Positions 45,242-56,720 of a DNA stretch of 64,000 bases are shown in pieces (positions within the stretch are counted from its first letter, which is position 1; the number at the start of each line of letters is the position of its first letter). The notes under the pieces were generated by a model. The model saw only the letters and a list, made by a program, of their open reading frames with translations, was not told the origin of the DNA and ran no database searches. The position numbers were made by a program, and so were the translations under genes. The stretch is taken from positions 59,375,879 through 59,439,878 of the forward strand of contig NC_051073.1 in the NCBI RefSeq assembly GCF_004664715.2. The letters are read 5' to 3'. Source of the DNA: Peromyscus leucopus (lineage: Eukaryota; Chordata; Mammalia; Rodentia; Cricetidae).

Positions 45242-46687
45242 CGATCATTTGTTGGTTGCGAAGGGAGGCAGGCATCTTTAGGGGAAATGTTAACTCACCT
45301 TTGAAGCAGCCTGTCCTTTGTTTCAGCTGAACCCTTTTGGGGGAGGGGGGAACTGAAAGAAAAAGTGAAGGGTAGAAAGTAAGAAATTGAGAAGTAAGGC
45401 AACAGCCGGTGTGTTGGTGTGTTGCATCGGGGGTTTCCCTCAGGGTGGCTGCTTCAGCTACTTGCCGATATTGAGTCCCGTCAGCCCTTCTCTCTCCTTA
45501 CTCTTCCTTCCTTTACAATGACCGTGTCTTCCCTGTATGTTGAAGTTTGTAACCTTTTTCTTTCTTTAACAGAGGATCACAGCTGAAAGTTGGTTTTGAA
45601 GCCCTGAGGAGACTTTGAACTTGGAATTTCGAGAAAAGATGGAGCTGTGTGTTTATGGAGATTCGCCGGGAGAAACCATACATTTTTGCACTATGAAATG
45701 AACATGAGCCTTTGGGATCAGAGATGGAGTATTACAGTTTGAAAATGAAATGTCACCTACAGACCCTCACGCTGGGGGCTTGTTGCCAGCTGAGGAGGTT
45801 TTGGACAGTGACTGGTTGGATCCTAAGGGCTTTGACCACTTGCTGGATTCACAATATAATGACAGGGGGTCGTAAGAAGTAAGAGGTCGAGTCTAGTTAA
45901 AGGAAGTAGGTCTACTTAGTGAGAAGACATCTTGTCCCCTCCCTTCCCTCTGTCTTGTGTTTCCTCGCTGCCACGATGTCCTGCCTTAAGTCAAGACCCA
46001 AATGTGATCCAGCCAATCCTGTCCTGACATCTCCGGAAGACTGAGCCCAAATACATCTTTTCCCCTTTAAATTATTCCTTTCAGGTGTTGAGCCCAGTGA
46101 TGAAAAGTCTGAAGAACACAGTCCCTCTGCCTATTGGCTGTATTGTATGTCCAGTAGAATAATAACACAGAGCGCAGAATTTTGGCCCATAGTAGGCTTT
46201 GGTCATCTAGAGTATGTAATGCCTGGACAGTGTCTGGTTTTTGATTACACAAACAAGTTTTGGATGGTTAATATTGACCATCAACTTGATTGGATTGAGA
46301 TTATGTCTGGAAGGGTACTTCCAGAGAGGGTTAGTTCATGAGGGTCATGAGTTCGTGAGGGTCATGACCTAAGAGATGGGTTAATGTTCTTATGGATTCA
46401 TAATATGATGCTATTGTTGGGAGGGGTGTAAAGTGGAGGTGTGACTTAGTTGGAGAATGTAAGTCGCCACTGGCCTCATGTTTTAGGGATATATCTTGCT
46501 CTGTCCTTGTCCTATATCCTCCCTTATAAAATGAACAGTTTATCCACTTGCTCTCCCACTGGATACTCAAGTGCGCAAGGCTAAGGAATCATAGACTGAA
46601 GCATGAGTCAAAAATAAATTGTTCTTCCTTGAAGTTTTTCCCTCTGGCATTTTGGTTAAAACAATTAGCGTTCCTCAACCAGAGTCT

Positions 46688-46856
46688 TTTTTTTTTCTTT
46701 CTTTTTTTGGTTTTTCGAGACAGGGTTTCTCTGTGCACTTTTGGAGCCTGTCCTGGATCTCGCTCTATAGACCAGGCTGGCCTCGAACTCACAGAGATCC
46801 GCCTGGCTCTGCCTCCTGAGTGCTAGGATTAAAGGCGTGCACCACCGCTGCCTGGC
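46688..46856 (-). mobile_element. B1 SINE (copy B equivalent)
   Basis: TTTTTCGAGACAGGGTTTC, GGCCTCGAACTCACAGAGATC and GGATTAAAGGCGTGCACC in antisense. It is the same insertion as at 2370-2541. Confidence 0.93.
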
Positions 46857-47281
46857 TTTGGCCAGACTCTTAAAAAGTCAGAATACTGAACGCACTCTTC
46901 TCTCTTATCTTCTCTCTTATTCCCCAAGGGGCGGGGGGGGGTATAAGTCACCAGACTGGCCTGTCCCCTGCTGTACTCCTGAGTCTGCTGGAGCAGCATC
47001 TCACCCATTTATTTCTTTTCAGAAGCCCTCAAGTATCTACAGTATGCTAGGTCCTGTCGGTGCACTAAGGCATACATGAAAGACACCAAGACCTCATATA
47101 TACCCCTCCCCCTAAAATAGGAACATTAGATGCACCATGCTCCGGTCTTCTCCCCAAGGGCAAGTCTATGGCAATATCTGCCTGTGTCTGGTATGCTGAG
47201 GGCACTCTGGAGCAGTGGGGCACAGCTCTGCTCTTTCATGCGCTGTTTCCAGTCATTTAGACTACTCTAGGTCCCCTCAGT

Positions 47282-47584
47282 TCTGTGAGACACACAAGAC
47301 AGAAGAATTTCCTCGTGTACCCTTTCTCCCGAATTAGAGCTTTGCATACACGGTCCATCTCTGTCTCTCCCCAGGGACTATCCAAGTATTAGGAATTCTT
47401 TCCACCTGTGTGGAGCTGGACCCAGGGAACAGATTCCTGAGCCAGTGTGCTGCAAAGGTTCCCTCTGGCTTTGATGTAGCTGGGTTTGTGCTCACCTGAT
47501 GTGAAGGGGCCTCTTAACTGGCTTCCAGATTTCTCACAGAGAACTGTGAACATTGTTTATCATTTACATTTTAATTTAGTAGTG
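47282..47584. other. Unique sequence right of copy B
   Basis: No gene or repeat was recognised. This is the sequence that would be expected to follow copy A if the two copies are alleles. Confidence 0.45.
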
Positions 47585-47734
47585 GGAGTAGTGGTTAGTG
47601 GTGGTGGTGGTGGTGGTGGGGTGGTGGTGGGTGGGGGGTGGGGGGTGGGGGGTGGGGGGTGGTGGGGGGGGGGGGGGGGGGGGGGGGTGTATGTGTGTGT
47701 GTGTATGTGTGTGTGCGCGTGTGTGCGTGTGTGC

Positions 47735-47781
<47 letters not shown>
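47585..47781 (+). repeat. GGT / G-run / (TG)n compound repeat
   Basis: GGT triplets change to GGGGTGGGG blocks, then an almost pure G run near 47665-47687, then GT with GCGT variants to 47781. It yields spurious Gly-rich and His-Thr-Pro frames on both strands. Confidence 0.95.
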
Positions 47782-47782
<1 letters not shown>

Positions 47783-48329
47783 TGAATGTGCTTGGCTTCT
47801 GGGTGGAAGTGAGAAGACAGCTTTCCTGAGTTGCTTCTGCCTTCCACACAGAATCCCTTTTACTTTCTGAGCCATCTCAGGCAGACCGTGTGCGCTGTTC
47901 TCGAACGGACATCTTCGTGGGAGGTGGGAGGGACGGAGGTTTCCTACTCTGCCATTTTGCTGACGTTCGATGTGGTTATGATTTACATTCCCCCAGTGGC
48001 TAGTACTTTTGAAGCATATTTTCCACGTGCTTATTAGCTATTTGTATACCAGTCTTGGAGAAACCTCTGTTTCTTTGATCTGTTTTAAAGCTGAATTTGT
48101 TCTGGATATCAATCGCTAAACATGGCTGGTTTTAAGTAATTAAGTTTTAGGATAAACTGCTTATGTAGCAATGGATGATAAATAAATACTGGAAGTTCAT
48201 ATATGAATATCTTAATACAAAATTGTCAACTTATAAAAATATTAAAAGCTATGTACTTATTGTCTGACATATGGAGAATAATTTATTATAATATTTCTAT
48301 TTGATATATTATTTATTGTATTAGTTACT
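47782..48329. other. Unassigned AT-rich sequence
   Basis: No gene or repeat was recognised. Confidence 0.4.
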
Positions 48330-48655
48330 TTTCCATTGCTCTGATAAAACACCATGACCAAGGCAACTTACAGGGGAAAAAAAAAAACATTTGTTTTGGC
48401 TGTGGTTCCAGATGGATAAGAATCCATCATGGCAGCAAGCGCAGGTCTAGAGGAAAACATGGCAGAAGGAGGAGGATGTTGGGAAATCCTGAACCACAAA
48501 CAGGGAGAGTGCGCTAGAAGTGGGGCCAGAATGTGAGCTCTCAAAGCTGGTCCCCAGTGACCTGTTTCCTGCGTCAAGGTTGTTCTTCCTAAATGTCCCC
48601 AATCTTTAGATACACGAGTTTATGGGGGACATTTCCTGTTGTACCACAACTATTA
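48330..48655 (-). mobile_element. URR1-like rodent repeat
   Basis: Antisense motifs are ACACCATGACCAAGGCAACTT, CCATCATGGCAGCAAGCGCA, CAGTGACCTGTTTCCTGCG and GTTTATGGGGGACATTTCC, ending in ACCACAAC. The order fits the reverse of URR1-like elements. Confidence 0.65.
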
Positions 48656-48954
48656 ATACACTATTTCAAAATTACCAAGAGGTTCATAATAGTAAGAGAA
48701 GATGTTCATTCGATCTTAAATAAAGTTACAGATCGATGCTAAGAAATAAGAAACTATTCCACCCCTTTAGTATTTATAATAAAGTTATATGGATTTGGGG
48801 GTTGTTTTCTCATGGTATTTCATTTTATAGTCAATGTCATTTAGTTCTATATACATTTTCATTTATTTTTCTGTAATAATTTAGAAAGTATATAATCATT
48901 TTGAAATGTATTTTGCTATCTTCTCATTTATTTCAAAATTTATTTATTTGTTTT

Positions 48955-49095
48955 TCTGAGACAGGGACTCTCTACGTGGCACTCGCTGTCCTGGAACTCA
49001 CTCTGTAGACCAGGCTAGCCTCATACTCACAGTGACCCAAATGCCTCTGCCTCCGGAGTCCTAGGATTAAAGTCATGTGCTACTATACTCAGGCA
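48955..49095 (-). mobile_element. Older B1 SINE
   Basis: CTGAGACAGGGACTCTCTACG, CTGGAACTCACTCTGTAGAC and TAGGATTAAAGTCATGTGC in antisense, diverged from the younger B1 next to it. Confidence 0.88.
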
Positions 49096-49115
49096 AATTT
49101 TAAGATATTTTTTAG

Positions 49116-49280
49116 GCCGGGTGGTGGTGGCGCACGCCTTTAATCCCAGCACTCGGAGCAGAGCAGGCGGATCTTTGTGAGTTCGAGGCCAGCCTGGGCT
49201 ACCAAGTGAGCTCCAGGAAAGGCGCAAAGCTACACAGAGAAACCCTGTCTCGAAAAACCAAAAAAAAAAAAAAAAAAAAA
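49116..49280 (+). mobile_element. Young B1 SINE with exact 13-bp TSD
   Basis: The TSD AGATATTTTTTAG occurs at 49103-49115 and 49281-49293. The body is sense B1 with the cricetid-type right half (GGCTACCAAGTGAGCTCCAGG, AAAGGCGCAAAGC) and a pure A tail. Small deletions lie at CACTCGGAGCAGAGCAGG. It faces the older B1 in inverted orientation. Confidence 0.95.
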
Positions 49281-49293
49281 AGATATTTTTTAG

Positions 49294-49770
49294 ATTAAAA
49301 TATAACTACATCATTTCCTCCCTTCCCTTTCTTCTCTCCCATACCTCTTCTCTCTCCAATACTTTCTCCCCTGTCCCTCGTGAAATCATGGTCTTTTTTT
49401 TTTTTTTTTTTTTTTTTTGCCAATGATTGCTATTGCTATATATCTATGATATATGTACTCCCCCTCACCAAGGGGGCAGTGACCACTTAGTACTAAATAA
49501 CGGAGTTGGGGAGCTCATGCTTTGGGAAGACTCTTTCTCCTCCTTTTAGCATTCCTTAGCTACCTGCAGTTCTTTGTCTATGAGTGGAGCTCTGGGAGAT
49601 TGCCTCCTTCCACATTAGCTTGTCTATTGGTACACTTCTTCAGGTCTTGTTTAGGCAGCCATATTGTTGAGGTATCTTGGAAGAAGCTTATGCATTCCAC
49701 ACATGCTGGCATCCATAAATCTCTTTCTGGTGCTGCCCCTCGTTTGTACTTTGAACTATTTAAACAAAGA
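49294..49770 (-). mobile_element. L1 3' UTR (Lx-type), antisense
   Basis: ACATCATTTCCTCCCTTCCC, CAATGATTGCTATTGCTATA, GACTCTTTCTCCTCCTTTTAG, CATTCCTTAGCTACCTGCAG and TTCTTTGTCTATGAGTGGAG match the antisense of an older rodent L1 3' UTR. A T27 run lies at 49393-49419. The 118-codon frame 49522-49878 crosses its right edge and is not supported as a gene. Confidence 0.65.
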
Positions 49771-50849
49771 CAAGAGACTGCAAGTCTGACCACCTGGCAG
49801 ATGGAAGATTACACAGGAAAGATATTGGTTATTGCCGGAATGATTTTATGTACATCAGTGTTCCTCTTTTTCAAATAGTTGCTATCCAGGCTCATCTTGC
49901 CCACCTGGCAGAATTATGTTCTTCTCAAGAAGAGAACTGGGGCTTTATGGCAGGCCATGACGATTGTCACCCTGTGCTACCCAGTTGAGTCACCTGTTGG
50001 ACGCTTGTCCTCAGATGGAGAAATGGGGATAAAGGCTGTTGGTAAGTCAGGGCTGTCTCCTTTTGTTATGGGAATGGATCCTAATGGCTGGTGAATCCTG
50101 GTGAACAAACACTTACATCCCAGCATCCTAAATTTTCTTGCCTCTAACAGGCCTAATTAGCAGACCACTTATTTTGGGGGTATTTTGGAGGCAGTGTTCC
50201 TTAAGCTAAATTCTACTTCGTGTGACTTAATGTCTTCTAAGCAAATCTGCTAATTTCCTTTATAACATCAACTCTACTACTTCCCATCTCTTCTACATCA
50301 CCAGAACCATAGGAAGTGAATTAAAATTGAAAGCCTTGGGATGAAGAAGTTGAAGTAGAACAGAAACAAAACTAAAACAGTGCTGAATCTTAAAGCCAGT
50401 GTGTGGGTGAGGGGGATATTGTAAATTTAATCTAGAATGCTAAGAAAAATGTTCGAAGTGAATTATCTATATTATTTTAATGAAGTTTAAAAACAACATA
50501 TCACTGTTAGCTGGAGCAAAGAAGCAAAATCTTATTTTCTTAAAATAAATATGTGGGAAAGTTATCATCTCAACTTTGATAATTTCATCTAGATTTGAAC
50601 ATACTTTTAAAAATATGAAGATTGTGAAATACATTTCAAATAGATCAAGGAACCATATTATTACTTATTTACCTATAACTGTATACATGTAAGTGGACAT
50701 GTATACATATACATTTGAAATGAAGTTATTCCAGTTGCATTAACAATACACCCTACAAGAACCATAAACAAAACCTAACAAAAACCCCAATGTCAGGCAT
50801 GAGAAACCCCTTCCTAGTTGGTGGGCACAGTCCAAGAACCCCAAAAGAA
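49771..50849. other. Unassigned sequence
   Basis: Frames run to 49878 and 49879-50094 with no recognisable motif. The rest is AT-rich with no feature seen. Confidence 0.4.
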
Positions 50850-51120
50850 TGCAGGTTATTGCTGTTGCTCTTAGTTGCCTCCCAGAGGTTGAAGGTATTC
50901 AACCCTAATGCTGAAAACATCATGCACTTCGTACACAAGACTTAGAAGACCCTGACTAAATCATGAAAACCTGTTCTCGGAGGACTAGCTGTCATGGTAC
51001 CAGAGGTGCTACGATGCTTCCAAGTAGGAAAGCCTTCTGTAGTCTTGCTGAGCTGTAACACCTACGAACCACAACAATGACCACATGGCCAAATGACCAG
51101 CTTTGTCTAGATAAGACTCC
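50850..51120 (+). mobile_element. L1 3'-UTR fragment
   Basis: CTCGGAGGACTAGCTGTCATGG and GAGCTGTAACACCTACGAAC resemble the L1 3' UTR at 25290-25400. Confidence 0.5.
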
Positions 51121-51193
51121 ACTTCATAGAATTCTCAACAGAGGAATCTCAAATGGCTGAGAAAACACTGAAACAACCTTAGCCATCAGGGAA

Positions 51194-51653
51194 ATGCAAA
51201 TCAAAACGACTCCGAGATTCCATCTTACACCTGTCAGAACGGCTAAGATCAATAACACAAGTGACGCTCATGTTGTTGAGGATGTGGAGCAAAGGGAACA
51301 CTCCTCCATTGCTGAGGGGAATGCAAACTTGTATAGCCACTATCCTGGAAATCAATATGACATTTCCTCAGAAAATTGGGATCAAGCTACCTCAAGACCC
51401 AACTATACTACTCTTGGACATATACTCAAAAGACCTCCATCCTACCACAAGGACACTTGCCCAACTATGTTCATCGTGGCGTTTTTTTTTTATAATAGTC
51501 AGAAACTGGAAACAACCTAGCTGTCCCTCAATCAAAGAATGGATAGAGAAAATGTGGTACATTTACTCAGTGGAGTATTACTCAGCTGTTATAAAAAATG
51601 ACATCGTGAAATTTACAGGCAAATGGACGGAACTAGAAAAAAAATCATCCTGA
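51194..51653 (+). pseudogene. L1 ORF2 C-terminal fragment, frameshifted
   Basis: Two overlapping frames (51194-51520 and 51261-51653) carry successive parts of the ORF2 C-terminus: MQIKTTPRFHLTPVRTAK, then IGIKLPQDPTILLLDIYSK and WYIYSVEYYSAVIKNDIVK. The switch of frame shows frameshifts. The first Cys of the C-terminal Cys-rich signature is not conserved. It is an old, inactive copy. Confidence 0.9.
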
Positions 51654-52679
51654 GTAAGGCAACCCAGACCCATAAAGACAAACATGGTATATGCTCACTT
51701 ACAAGTGGATATTAGCTGTTAAGTAAATGATAATCATACTACAATCCACAGATCCAGAAAGGCTAAGTAACAAGGAGGGTTCTAGGGGGACACATATATC
51801 TTCTTGGGAAGAAGAAATAGAGATTTTGATGGTGGAGGGGGGGGATGGGAAGGGGAACGAACAGAAGGGGTCAGGTTGGAGAGGGAGGGATGGAGAAGGA
51901 TAGTACAGGGAGAGACAACTGGAATGCATTTAAAAGGTGATGTGGAAACCTAGTGCAGTGGAAACTTCCTGGAACCTATGAGGGTGACCCTAGCAAGAAT
52001 TCCCAGTAGTGGAGGATACGGAACCTGAACAGGCTATCTTCAGTAACCAAGCAAGGCTTCCTTCCAGTGGTAGGCCTGGGATACCAACCCAGCCACAAAA
52101 CCTTCATCCCACACCTGTTCTGCCTGCAAGATGTGCTGAGCCAATGGTGACTCAGAGATTGAGGGAATGGCCAACCAATGACTGGTCTAACTTGCGGCCC
52201 TCGCCATGAGAGGGAGCCCATGACTGACACTCAGGAACCAGAAGCTGAATGGCTCAGAGACCTAGGGTAGAACCAAACACGACTGACAAAAAAAAAAAAA
52301 AAAAAAGAATTGCTAATGACATTATTCTATACTCATAGATTGGTACCTTGTCCAGCTGCTATCAGAGAGGATCCCTCCAATAGCTGATGTGAGAGGATCC
52401 TTCCAGTAGCTGAATGGGAGTAGATTCAGAGACCCACACCCAAAGGAACTTAGGGAACCCTGTGGAAGAAGAGGAGGAAGGATCGTAGGACCAGAGGGGT
52501 TGAGGACACCAGGAGAACATGGTCCACAGAATCAAGTAAGCAGGGCTCATAGGAGCTTGCAGAGACTGAAGCGACAATTATGGAGCCTGCATGGGTCTGC
52601 ACCATGTCCTCTGCATATATGCTGTGGTTGTTTAGCTTGGGGGTTTTGTGGGATTCTTAACAGTGGTAGGGGAGATGGG

Positions 52680-53008
52680 GTCTCTGACTCTTTTTTTTTT
52701 TTGCCTGAACATAAAAACAGGTTATAATTTAAAAGTCCAGGGTTATTTTAAACAGTAAAATATTTTCTCTGTAGAAAATAGTATAAATGATAACATTTCC
52801 CAATAAGCCCATTTAAGCCAAGTGATAGCTGAATTATACATATAAATATTGATTAGATTCTAGGATACAGAAGAAACCTGTCTTCATCTATTCAGAAAGA
52901 ACAATAGTCAGCTTCATGTGGAAAAACAAAAAACCCAGGATAGCTAAAAGAATCCTGTATAATAAAGCAACCTCTAGAGGCATCACCATTCCTCGTCTCT
53001 GACTCTTT
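52680..53008 (-). mobile_element. Small retrotransposed insertion with 14-bp TSD, apparently chimeric
   Basis: The TSD GTCTCTGACTCTTT is exact at 52680-52693 and 52995-53008, inside L1 3' UTR. Left part (52694 to about 52880): a T-run followed by sequence I do not recognise, so a minus-strand polyadenylated RNA 3' end. Right part (about 52885-52994): plus-strand L1 ORF2 (TTCATGTGGAAAAACAAAAA, CCCAGGATAGCTAAAAGAATC). The two parts face opposite ways and appear to derive from different RNAs. Confidence 0.75.
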
Positions 53009-53322
53009 CGCCTACTCTTGGGACCCTTTTCCTCTGACTGGGTTGCCTCATCCAGCCTTGATGTGATGGTTTGTACCTTGTCTTATTGTCACTTTGTTAT
53101 GCCATGTTCAGTTGATATCCCTGGGAGGCCTGCTCTTTTGTAAAGGGAAAGGAGGGGAGGAGAGAGGAGAGGCTGCAATCAGGATGTATTGTATGAAAGA
53201 AGAATAAATAAAAACAGAAAAGAAAAAATTAGAACCCATTAAAAAAAAAAGAACCCAACTATTGTAATAACAAAGCAGTCTACAGCTCAGCCTTAGATGG
53301 AAGTAAAATATCAAACATCTGT

Positions 53323-53500
53323 CCAGGCGGTGGTGGTACACGCCTTTAATCCCAGCACTTGGGAGACGGAGGCAGGCAGATCTCTGAGTTTGAGGCCAGC
53401 CTGGTCTACAGAGCAAGATCCAGGATAGCCAAGGCTACACAGAGAAACCCTGTCTCAAAATCAAACAAACAAACCCCCCTCCCCCAACACACACACACAC
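53323..53500 (+). mobile_element. B1 SINE with exact 12-bp TSD
   Basis: The TSD TCAAACATCTGT lies at 53311-53322 and 53501-53512. Sense B1 body with a CAAACAAACAAA plus C-rich and (AC)n tail. Confidence 0.96.
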
Positions 53501-53512
53501 TCAAACATCTGT

Positions 53513-54295
53513 ATCACCCCATCAAAGTCTCAGGAAACATTGCAGAAGAGTGGAAAGAAAGAATGTAAGAGCCACGAAAAAGGCCAGAATGTTGTGGGCA
53601 TGGTGTGGCTGCTGTCATCTGATTAGAGTAGCTCACCCCACACTCTCCCAAGACTGGGCCCACTAGCCTTCTATCATGGAGATGATGGGGGAGGTCTTAT
53701 GAGCTCATGAGTTCCACAAAGCTATTTTCCCCCCAGGGATATAATTGGTTAACAGTTGCTGCATCGGGTCTCTTCTGTGGTGGTAGGGGGTCACTTGCCT
53801 GTAACTTGCCAATGTTCTTTTACAAAAACCCTCATCCATGCTCCTTTAAATAATTCCAATTAAATTCTATGTTCGAAGAAAAGAAGAAGGAGAAGGAGAA
53901 GGAGAGGGAGAAGAAGGGGAGGAGGGGAAGGAGGAGGAAGAAGAGGAAGGAGAAGAATTCACCTCATAAATTTTGCTTCGGCACATTGAATTCTGAGTTT
54001 CTAGACAGTGCCTCTCTTCGTTCAGAAAAGGCAATTTTATCTTATGTGGTTTCTGCTTTTTTCTTTTTCCTGTGCACCTATTGATTTCACAGTGTCTTGG
54101 GCTTCTTAGTTTCATTTGCACATCATGTCTGTAACTCAAGATAACTGAGTTGTTTTTAAAAACTCAAGATTTAGACCCAAATCAAATAATCTACAAAGCA
54201 AGGAAAGGGTTAAAAGATCTTCCTCAAGTCTAAGAAAAGAGGAAGAACTCTTAAGAAAAAGTCAACGGGTGCACAGTCATTGCTGAGGAAGGCAG
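53513..54295. other. Unassigned sequence with a purine tract
   Basis: Besides the purine-rich tract at 53877-53956, nothing was recognised. Confidence 0.4.
53877..53956 (+). repeat. GA-rich homopurine tract (GAAGGA-type)
   Basis: About 80 bp of almost pure A/G. It creates Lys/Glu-rich and Ser-rich spurious frames. Confidence 0.9.
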
Positions 54296-54540
54296 AGGAG
54301 GGAGCAGGACGTGTTAAGAGCGGCTCTTTGGGCGCCGCTCAGGCTTGGACAACCGGACTCGCGGTGGGCTTGTTCCAGAACTTTCAGACGCACCCAAGAT
54401 GGATCCCAGATGGTAAGCGATGGCGTCTACCCTTTGCACTGTGGCTTCTGGATTGTGACCTCAGTGGGAGGCTGAGTCTGCAGACGGTGCGCTCATCTCT
54501 GTCCTTCCTGCCAGCTGCCCTAGAACGCTCTCATTAGCAA
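54296..54540 (+). promoter_or_regulatory. CpG-bearing segment with an exon-like ATG and splice donor
   Basis: The segment has clustered CpG (GGCGCCGCTCAGG, CCGGACTCGCGGTGGG) in an otherwise CpG-poor region. An ATG at 54399-54401 in a context of CCAAGATGG is followed after 14 bases by a strong donor-like G|GTAAGC at 54413. This could be a first coding exon, a non-coding first exon or chance. No TATA box or downstream acceptor can be tied to it from the sequence alone. Confidence 0.3.
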
Positions 54541-55305
54541 GGCATCTATCTATCTGTGTAAGGGCCCAAAGTGAGAGCCCTGAGAAGGGAAAGAGCTATT
54601 GATGTGAAAAAGCGTAACTGGCTCCCACATCAGGAAAGCGTTCCTTTTCTCTTTTTCCTACAATGGCTCTTTTTCTTAAGTCTAGAATGGGTTTTTTAAT
54701 GTCTACATAAGTGTGAGAAATGAGAGGAGGCGGATTTTTTTTTTTTTTTTCCGATACATCAGAGTTAGTTTGGTCAAATAGAGGCCAGGCAAAAGAAGAG
54801 ACGCCCCGCCCCCCCCCAAAAAAAAAGCAGTTCTGTGAATGTGTGGGTTCCACATCTATGGACTCAGGGGGCCAACTGTGAGCATCTTTCCATTTAAGAT
54901 AGAGATGTAGCTAGCCTACAGCTGTCTTACACTGAACAGGCACAGGGCTTCTGTGGTCGGTCATTTACATTGTATAAGCATTGTATGTAATCTAGGGATA
55001 ATTTAAAGTATGTGGGAATATGCAAATTACTTACTGCCTCTCTTTTTATTGGGGACTTGAGCATCTAAGCCTTTGGTCTTTATGAAGAATATTGGGGGGT
55101 GACTGTATACCAGGAAAAAAAAAGAAAGAAAAACAAACCAAAAAACCTAAGACACAAACAGGCGATGGGAGTAATTCAGTTACCCAGTGTCTGCGGGATA
55201 CCTGGTACGCTGTGCACTTCACTGGTGTATCATTTTATTAATGTTACACTTTACGGTGGTGTCCAGACAGACAGTATCAGTATATTAATGAATAGCTGAG
55301 CTGAG
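54541..55305. other. Unassigned sequence
   Basis: A T-run lies at 54737-54750. No gene or repeat was recognised. Confidence 0.4.
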
Positions 55306-55309
55306 AGAA

Positions 55310-55375
55310 GGTAGATAACTCATCCAAGGCTGCAGAGCTCCTGAGGATGGAAGTAGAATCCTTCTTGCCTAATTT
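55310..55375 (-). mobile_element. MIR fragment
   Basis: AGATAACTCATCCAAGGCTGC and GGAAGTAGAATCCTTCTTGCC match the antisense core of MIR. Confidence 0.5.
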
Positions 55376-56539
55376 ACTGTGGTAGCTTCCCAGGGCACGG
55401 ACATCCTGGAGGGAGCCATGCCTACCCTTCTCTTGCTGGGGCAGCTGGAAGCATCATCATTTGTTAGCCTTTGTAATTTGTTACTGCGCTTTGATTTTCG
55501 CTCGTGGACCCAACATTTCCTGGTTTTAGAAGGGCCTTTGCTGCTTTGGTTTCAGAAGAGTAGAGATAAATTTCCAAGGAAAAATTACTTTCCTCTCTAG
55601 AATAGTTTTTAAGTTTCATATATATGTGAAAAACTTTCAGAAGTGAGAGTTTTCGGGGAGCTGCAGCAGTGAACCTACTGGCTTGTGCTGGCACTGTCGG
55701 CAGATGTCTACAGGATCCCAGGCCGTGGTCTATACGTTCGGGTTGAAGCTGTTCTTTGTTTCAATGCCCCAAACCAGTTACGAGCAATAAACAGTGTTGA
55801 ATCTTAGCCGAAATAAAAGTGATGCAAATCGTAAGAGTAAATGATCAGTTTTCCTTTGTCGAGGTGGTAAATGTTACATTTCAAAATCAAGAATTCCCCC
55901 TGCTACTAAGGAGAGAGGGATATGTACCTATATTGCCCCCTGATGGCTGTGTACTCCTGGGTAATAATCTGATGAAACATACTAGCTATCCTTTACGTTG
56001 TATGCTGTCTAACAAAAGATGCTCCACCTTTTAGGATGTAATAATATATGTTAGTAAAGGTTTGTTGACATGAATATTGTTCATGCCACTGTTTATAATG
56101 AGGAAAACCTTAGAAACAATTGTTTAAAAAGAAATGACTGGTTATTTATGAAACCCCCATAATGGAATATCATGAAATCATTTATTTAAAAAAAAAACCT
56201 CTATTAAAGAGCAATCTCTAATGTGCTTAGCTTATGGGGAAAAGCAGAATGCACGGCGCTGTCAAACCCTTTTGCAAATGATACATGCATATGCACAATA
56301 TTCATCAGAAGCATTTTTACTGTACACTTTTAACCATGAAGCATGTCTGTGGGAAGAAAATGAAAAAGTCAATTTTAAAAAAAGAAACCAATAACTACAC
56401 TGACTTTCCTGTGTCTCTATTTGTGATCACTCAAAATTTGTGGGAGTGCCTGCTAGGGCTCCAGCCTTTTGTTTTGAATTATGTTTTCTTGGTTTTGGTG
56501 GTTGCTGTGTATTTGAATACCCAGCCCCCACATAGACAC
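55376..56539. other. Unassigned sequence
   Basis: No gene or repeat was recognised. Frames at 55379-55600, 55819-56034 and 56285-56650 lack known motifs. Confidence 0.4.
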
Positions 56540-56720
56540 ATCTTCTGGCTGTGGGCCTTGGACACATTGCTTAACCATTCTATTCTTCAGTTGCTTGCCT
56601 GTCAAATGTGGCTGATTGACAGTGAAGTCACATGTGGTTGTGAGGTTTAAATGTGATAGTCTATATAAAGTACTTAGAATTTGCTTTCGTAAGAACTCAG
56701 TAATTACTACTATTAGTCAT
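56540..56720 (+). mobile_element. MIR SINE
   Basis: CTTCTGGCTGTGGGCCTTGGAC, ATTGCTTAACCATTCTATTC, GGTTGTGAGGTTTAAATGTG, ATATAAAGTACTTAGAA and AACTCAGTAATTACTA follow the MIR consensus order. It is an ancient mammalian repeat. Confidence 0.85.

Larger units (their letters stand above)
44332..47281 (+). repeat. Copy B of the ~2.95-kb direct duplication
   Basis: This is the partner of 1-2941 in the same orientation and is complete within the window. Its right flank (47282 onward) is intact sequence, whereas copy A stops at the gap at the equivalent base. It holds the same antisense B1 (46688-46856), a G18 run (45224-45241) and the same degenerate repeats. Confidence 0.93.
51140..53235 (+). mobile_element. 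Lx-type L1 3' half with a nested insertion
   Basis: It starts in ORF2 (AATCTCAAATGGCTGAGAAA, GGAAATGCAAATCAAAACGAC) and runs through the C-terminal coding region. A long 3' UTR follows (CTACAATCCACAGATCCAG, GAACCAGAAGCTGAATGGC, ACAGAATCAAGTAAGCAGG). It ends at the G-rich stretch and AAGAAGAATAAATAAAAACAG. It is interrupted at 52680-53008 by a separate retrotransposed piece with its own TSD. Confidence 0.88.

Noticed and set aside
49522..49878. 118-codon frame with a hydrophobic N-terminus
   Set aside because: Most of it is antisense L1 3' UTR; the signal-peptide look is a by-product of T-rich sequence.
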